From Acanthococcus lagerstroemiae (Eukaryota; Arthropoda; Insecta; Hemiptera; Eriococcidae), in assembly GCA_031841125.1 (NCBI GenBank), contig CM063114.1, positions 41,003,574 through 41,067,573 on the forward strand: a stretch of 64,000 bases of DNA. Reading direction: 5' to 3'. Each line of letters begins with the position of its first letter. Position 1 is the first letter of the stretch. This document shows positions 57,990 to 64,000 of the stretch, piece after piece. The position numbers were made by a program, and so were the translations under genes. The notes under the pieces are model-generated. The model searched no databases and was not told the origin of the DNA. It worked only from the letters and a program-made list of their open reading frames with translations.

Positions 57990-60900
57990 ATGTCCGAAGT
58001 TCCTGGCAAGGCTGGCGATGACGAAAACAAGAAACTGCACCGGAAACCTCGAGCAGGCAAGTTTCTCTCTAGTCTTTCAAATTCAAAAGGAATATTAACA
58101 TAAGTATGCTGTACTGTATTCGAAGCTACGGATGATGCTGATTTCAATCTTCTGAAATCAAGTGACCCTCAAATTCTGACTCCTGAGTTCCGGCTACTGA
58201 CATTTTCTCATCGGTTTTATATTTACAATCTAGGTCGCAAAGCAGAGAAGAAAAAGAGTAAAGATAAGCATGTTCAAGAATTGACTGCGAAGCAGAGAAA
58301 TCCTAAAGCCTTTGCTATTAATTCGGCCATTAGAGCTGAACGTCAGTTTCGTAGGTATGTGCATCTAATGTGAAAAGGAATTGTTCTATCAGAAGTAGAG
58401 AATGTTGAGTAATCGCACTAGTGAAGGTAGATATTGTATCGTTTCCCAATTACTTTTGCAGACATCAAGATCTTGATACAAAAAAGCAACATATACCACT
58501 AGTAGATCGCACACCGCTCGAGCCACCACCTATAGTGGTAGCCATTGTCGGACCACCCAAAGTGGGTAAAACTACCCTCATTCGATGTCTTATTAAAAAT
58601 TTTACTCGTCAACCTCTCAGTACTATCAGCGGTCCTGTGACTGTTGTATCAGGTAATAAAATTGGTGACTTTTAATGCTTCAAATGAAACATTCGTTAAA
58701 TTGATTGTTTCTTTGTTATAAATTCCAGGTAAACGTAGACGTATTACGTTGATCGAATGTAATAACGACATCAACAGTATGATCGACATAGCTAAAGTGG
58801 TTGATTTAGTTTTCCTACTGATTGATGGCTCTTTCGGTTTCGAGATGGAAATTTTTGAATTCTTGAATATCTGCCAAGTAAAAAACATAATGTTACTCTT
58901 CCAATTCTTCCGTTCATGAAGGATTTATTAATTGCGAATTAATGTTTATACAGGTTCACGGCATGCCAAAAATTATGGGAATACTAACTCATCTGGACAT
59001 GTTGAAGAATAACAAACTGCTAAAACAAACGAAAAAAGTGTTGAAGCACCGGTTCTGGACAGAAGTGTACCCGGGGGCGAAATTATTCTATCTTTCGGGA
59101 ATCTTACACGGCGAATATATACGAAACGAAATCGAACGATTAGGACGATTCATTTCAGTCATGAAGTTTCGGCCTCTGGCGTGGCAGACTTCACATCCGT
59201 ATATATTAGGTAACGGAAATCAGTGTTGCTATTTCTTAGTAAAACCTTTGTAGAACTCTGGGATTGAGAGCAAATTACTCGACAGTCATTGTATGTTATG
59301 ATTTTGTGATGTTTCCTCGTTTTTATTAGCTGATCGAATGGAAGACTTGACATCACCCGCTCTTGTGGAACAAGACGCAAAATGTGATAGAACTATTAGC
59401 TTGTATGGATTCGTACGGGGCATTGCTTTGAACAAGAACAGTAGTATTCATCTTTCTGGTATTGAATTCAGAATTTTTTCTTATTGAATAATTTTAAGAT
59501 TAGAACGGGGGAAAAAGCCTGTCGAAAAACTTACTTCCAAGTATATCATCTCAATGTATGACTCATCATTTGATATAAGAACAGTTCAGGAATTTAAACC
59601 AACTGTAGGTCCACATGTAGAGATATTTTCGGGAAAATGAAATGTCAGTAATCCACCATTTAAAGTAAATTACTTATTTCGTCGTAGGATTGTTTTCACT
59701 ACGAACGATAGAGCTACCTATATGGATGTTTTTTTAAGAATAAAAAAGAACGTGTTCGTAGCACCATGTGTTCCCACTGCTTCATGAAAGCCGTTTCCAC
59801 GAGACTTTTATGAACGCTAAAAGCTGAACACACAAATTCTCAGACTCTGTTAAAACGCTGTTTCAGATTTCAGCTTCTAGCGTTTGAAAAAGCCTACTGA
59901 AAACTGTATTGATCAAGATATTCATGTCATCAGTTGGCTTAAATTGGTTGTCTTGTTTTTAGGATATGGAGATTCGAAAATTGCTGACATTAGTTACTTA
60001 CCCGATCCCTGCCCGCTTCCTGACAAACTGAAGAAACGAAGTTTGATAGAAAAAGAAAGATTGATATACGCCCCATTTTCTGGAGTTGGTGGCATTGTGT
60101 ACGATAAAGATGCTGTGTATATCGAACTTGGAGGAAGTCATTCTCACCGAAAAGTTAGTATCTTCGTCAACCATTGAGATATTTCATGGCCAAGCAAGAA
60201 CCTTTGATGTGGAGTGTTTTAATATCTATTCAGTACTTGAGAGCATTGTGTATGCTTCTGGATGAATTATATAAGAAATTAAGTTATATATCACATGACG
60301 GTTAATTATCTTCAGTCAAAATTCTTAAATTTTTTGATCATGCTGAACCACTCTGAGCTTCTTCATTTTACGGTTGCCGAAGAATTCTTTTAAACTTCCG
60401 TCTTAGTTTCTTGTGACCAGGTTGTGATTGAAGCGTGTTTTTCAGGATAAGCAAGAGGAAAGGCCGGATCATGAATTATTTACATCACTAGTTGGAGCAA
60501 AGGAAACTCTGGATGCCAAATTAGCCAACTGTGAAGTACAGCTGTTTTCGGATGCTAAACCAATCACCGGAAGCGAATTTGTTGAGTAAGTGCCCAATGA
60601 ATGTCCTGCTTATCGGTCAGCGCGTACCTTTTAATAACAACTCGTCTATTTCAGGGAGTATACCGATGATAAAATGTCAGTTGAAACAGTCCTTGATGAA
60701 CAAGATGGACGTAAAAGACGGAAAGTGATATTCGCCGATATCGAACAAGAGCAAGATGATCAGGATTCCAACGACAGTGACGATGAAGAAGAAGAGAGCG
60801 GGTCGGATGTATCTGAAGACGAGAGCGACGTTGAAAGTGAGGAAGACAATACGGATACCAATGATGTCGACAAAGCTCTGTCCAAGAGTAAATCGGAATT

Positions 60901-63900
60901 TCAGGTGCCTGAGAATGAGCAAGATGAAGATTCGACTGCCCTTAACTGGAAAGCGAACTTAGCTCAAAAGGCCGCGGATTCGTTTGTGTCACGACAGAAT
61001 ACGACGGCGAATCTATGGAAATTAGTTTACGGTAGTAATTTCACTACTCATCTTGTGCGGAATAATACATTGAAAATATTCCAGAATTAATCATTTATAT
61101 GCGATGATTTTGAATAGATTCTTACGGAGAACAGCCGGCTGTTGATGAAGATGACGATGAAGAAGTGGGTGGATTGTTCAAAGTACTCAGCGAGAAGAAG
61201 AAGAGAATTCTTCAAGAAAAAGACACGTTGAATGCAGAAGACAGCAGTCTGTTCCCGGCCCAGCATATCCGAGATTGGACTTCGCAAGAGGTACGAGTTT
61301 TAACTATTCGAATCATTGCTTGAATTGTTTTCGAAAACATCTATTAATTTCTAGATTGCAGTATTTATTCTCATTAGTTGTGAAACGTCCAATTGTTTTT
61401 ATAGCTATGCGATAGCATCAAAGATTACTTTGTCACTGGCAAATGGAAAGACAACGAAGACGCGAACGAATTGCTCAAATTGGATAACTTGGACGACGAG
61501 GAAGAGATGTACGGTGATTTTGAAGACTTGGAAACTGGAGTGGCTGTTCAAAACGAACCGAAAAAGGACGAAGGTAATTTGAAGACTCGAATAAACTTGT
61601 TGGCGAACGCAGTCTGTAAAGGCAGAAATCAGCTCATTAACAGATCTATTCGAAGCTATTTGATGGTCGTGGTATTCGGTATTCGATGTGTATTCGGTTG
61701 CTTGGTTCTCAATTCAATCCGCAGATGTGGAGTCGGATTCAAAACTAAACATTACTGAAACGGAATACCGCAGTTGGAATTTGGGATAATAAATGAGTCC
61801 CTTGGATTACAATGTTTATCCGAGTCCTTGTCTGATTGGTAGTTCATCTAAATTGATTATAAATTTTCGATATTTCAGAGAAACCAAAACGAGAAATGAC
61901 TAAAGCAGAATTGATAGAGAAGAAACGTAAGTTGAAAGAGAAATTCGATGCAGAATACGACGAGAAAGACGGCGACGGAGGAACGTATTACGACGATCTG
62001 AAACAAGAAGCTTCGAAGCAAGCTGAAGTAAGTTGATTTGGCTTTTCATTTATTCGTCTGGTATGAAAATTGGAACATTTAGTTTTCTAATGAAGATGCT
62101 CTGCAGACACTGACTGATAGGTCAGACGAGAGAATATTTATGGAACGGACGTATCAAGTAGTTGGATTGGTACATGACAAATCAGAAACGGAGATAAACT
62201 GAAATTTCATTTTGCACGATCTGTGCTGACCATTTTATCTATTACTGAAACCTACTCTCATTTCGGAAAATGGTAAACGCAGGATAGGTTACCTACCTGA
62301 GAACTCGTTGATTGCTTAGTGGCCCAGAAGTGCCCCTAGTTTTCTTCCATCTGAAAATTGTACCCGTGTCATATTTTTATAACATTTAATGTTGCTCTTT
62401 GGGGTTACATTTTCTTGAAAAACGTTACCCATAACTGATGGAACATCTAGCATGGTTGCAATCCTTAAGAGTTACTCCATTGCTCCTGTATAATCCGCTT
62501 TGTTACTGCATCGTTCGAGTTTTATAGATAGCTAGTTTTTAATTTTATCTCTCGTATTTTATGTAAACAATCGTGTAACTCAGTTCTAATTAATTCTAAT
62601 TGTGGGAATTCAGCTCAACAGAACTCAGTTTGAAAATCTGGACGACGACGTTCGGGTTCAGTTAGAAGGCTACAGACCGGGCATGTACGTTAGAATTGAG
62701 TTATCCAAAGTACCCTGCGAACTGGTTACCAATTTCGATCCAACGTATCCACTTGTCATTGGAGGTCTGCAACCGGGCGAAGAAAGTATAGGATTCGTTA
62801 ACGTAAGTATCGCATTTTCACGAAGCTCCATTACGATATTCAGTGCGAGTGTTTTAATGGTGGCATTCCCATAGGCGCGTATTAAGAAGCACAGATGGTA
62901 CAACAAAATATTGAAAACAAAGGATCCCATTATTATATCGATGGGATGGCGCAAATTTCAAACCTTGCCGGTGTATTACAAACTCGAAGATAATTTTAGG
63001 CAGAGGTAAAATACATTTTCACGTTCGTGTTCATGCTATGAGCCGAGAAATATGAAAACGTAATCATTTTCATTTATTGGTTGGTAGGATGTTGAAATAC
63101 ACTCCGGAACACGTTGCCTGTATGGCTGCCCTGTGGGGACCGTTAACGAAGCCGGGTACCGGATTCTTGGCTGTGCAGGATGTGTCTTCAAGAAAGGTGA
63201 AAATAATGTTGATTGTTTTGCTTGTAGATGGTTCCTAACAATATTAATGAAACGCATATGAAAGTGACTTTCTGTGGTATCTAGGGGTTGGACATTATCT
63301 AAATGGATGTAGTGAAATTGGTCTGATAACTTCTCGCAGAACTCGGTGCCAGTGGAAAAGTGTCAAAAGTTTTACTGCCAGTGTTGGTGGTGATGTTGAA
63401 CCCCTCCTGACGCACGAAGTTTCTGGGGTTGTTAAGAAAATATTGTTAGAGGCCTCTATTCAGGGAAATCATGTTCTCGAATATTTGAAACATTTACATA
63501 GGATACATGTAACTGCAACTTCGATTTAGACCACTTTTTTACTATCACTTGTGGACCCAGAAAAATCTACCCTTCAGAAAGCACGTACTAAGTTTTACCC
63601 TTCCACGATAAAGGGCTCGAGTTTTCTTCGATCAGCTGAAACATGTTTTTTACAGGAAGGTTTCCGGATCATAGCTACCGGCACTGTTCTCGAAGCGAAT
63701 CAAACCACCCAAATTACGAAAAAGCTCAAACTGGTCGGCGAGCCATTGAAAATATTTAAGAAAACCGCGTTCATAAAGAATATGTTTAATTCGGCTTTGG
63801 AAGTTGCTAAATTCGAAGGAGCTAGAATAAAAACGGTTTCAGGGATCAGGGGACAAATTAAGAGAGCCTGCAGCAAGCCCGAAGGAGCATTTCGAGCCAC

Positions 63901-63926
63901 TTTTGAAGACTGTATCAAATTGAGCG
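57990..63926 (+). CDS. Bms1: Ribosome biogenesis GTPase BMS1 (5' part; continues beyond window)
   Basis: Sixteen exons join in phase: 57990-58056, 58234-58354, 58462-58652, 58729-58877, 58954-59209, 59330-59458, 59963-60153, 60446-60585, 60655-61031, 61118-61290, 61405-61573, 61879-62027, 62614-62802, 62875-63005, 63088-63196, 63656-63926. They give 937 residues so far; the family is usually about 1100-1300, so the C-terminus lies to the right. BMS1 is the nucleolar GTPase that works with RCL1 in early 40S assembly. Visible are a basic N-terminus, RNPKAFA, DRTPLEPPPIVVAIVGPPKV, a P-loop GPPKVGKT at residues 93-100, THLD, KHRFWTEVYPGAKLFYLSG, VMKFRPLAWQTSHPYILADR, a long acidic Ser/Asp/Glu region (exon 9), VTGKW, YGDFEDLETG, and the C-terminal YRPGMYVRIE and IFKKTAFIKNMFNSALEVAK. 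Intron 1 uses a GC donor. Confidence 0.96.
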
Positions 63927-64000
63927 GTAGGTTGTGAAATTGTTGTCGTCTAAGTTTCTGGAATAGATGATTGAGTTCAATTTCGAGACGTATTTCTTTC
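63927..64000 (+). other. BMS1 intron, cut by the window edge
   Basis: GTAGGTTG follows the last codon base of exon 16; the open phase (one base of a codon) shows that another exon lies to the right. Confidence 0.8.

Overview
The window is eukaryotic nuclear DNA from an animal, most likely an insect. The evidence is AT-rich sequence, small exons bounded by GT-AG introns, an insect-type tyrosine hydroxylase, and a dense load of non-LTR retrotransposons and short terminal-inverted-repeat (TIR) elements. A hemipteran is plausible but cannot be proven from this sequence. No operon-style gene packing, phage or CRISPR array was seen. A 500-base run of N (40295-40794) is an assembly gap.

Layout. Positions 1-540 hold the 3' end of an RTE-like LINE, followed by an intronless, GC-rich gene for the tRNA adenosine deaminase subunit ADAT3 on the minus strand (668-1645). 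From 1.7 to 45 kb I recognise no host gene apart from whatever 5' exons of tyrosine hydroxylase lie there. This stretch is a graveyard of mobile elements: a 0.67-kb TIR element with another MITE inside it (4.2-4.9 kb), hAT-type MITEs with 8-bp target duplications, a tRNA-derived SINE (10.5 kb), an internally deleted I-group LINE (12.1-13.5 kb), a Jockey-type endonuclease fragment split by a hAT MITE and by a 4.1-kb composite carrying an R1-clade LINE (21.9-27 kb), a GATC-studded hAT element (30.2-30.8 kb), a large foldback with arms of about 390 bp (31.5-32.8 kb), and nested hAT elements (34.2-35.6 kb).

The right part is genic. Tyrosine hydroxylase (plus strand) has six recognisable catalytic-domain exons between 45580 and 53009; its N-terminal exons were not found. 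ARP6 (minus, seven exons, 57294 down to 55574, 408 codons plus stop) and BMS1 (plus, sixteen exons from 57990, running off the right edge) are divergently transcribed from a gap of about 700 bp. ARP6 belongs to the SWR1/SRCAP chromatin-remodelling complex and BMS1 is the GTPase of 40S ribosome assembly, so the shared promoter region joins two housekeeping genes. Tyrosine hydroxylase acts in catecholamine and cuticle-tanning metabolism.

The most unusual structure is a pair of hairpin modules of about 80 bp (53740-53818 and 54412-54496). They share an identical 15-nt loop, have almost perfect arms whose outer bases differ between copies but co-vary within each copy, and sit at different places inside two copies of one MITE family. 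All exon boundaries were worked out by hand from reading frame, splice-site bases and family similarity; no alignment or database search was run.
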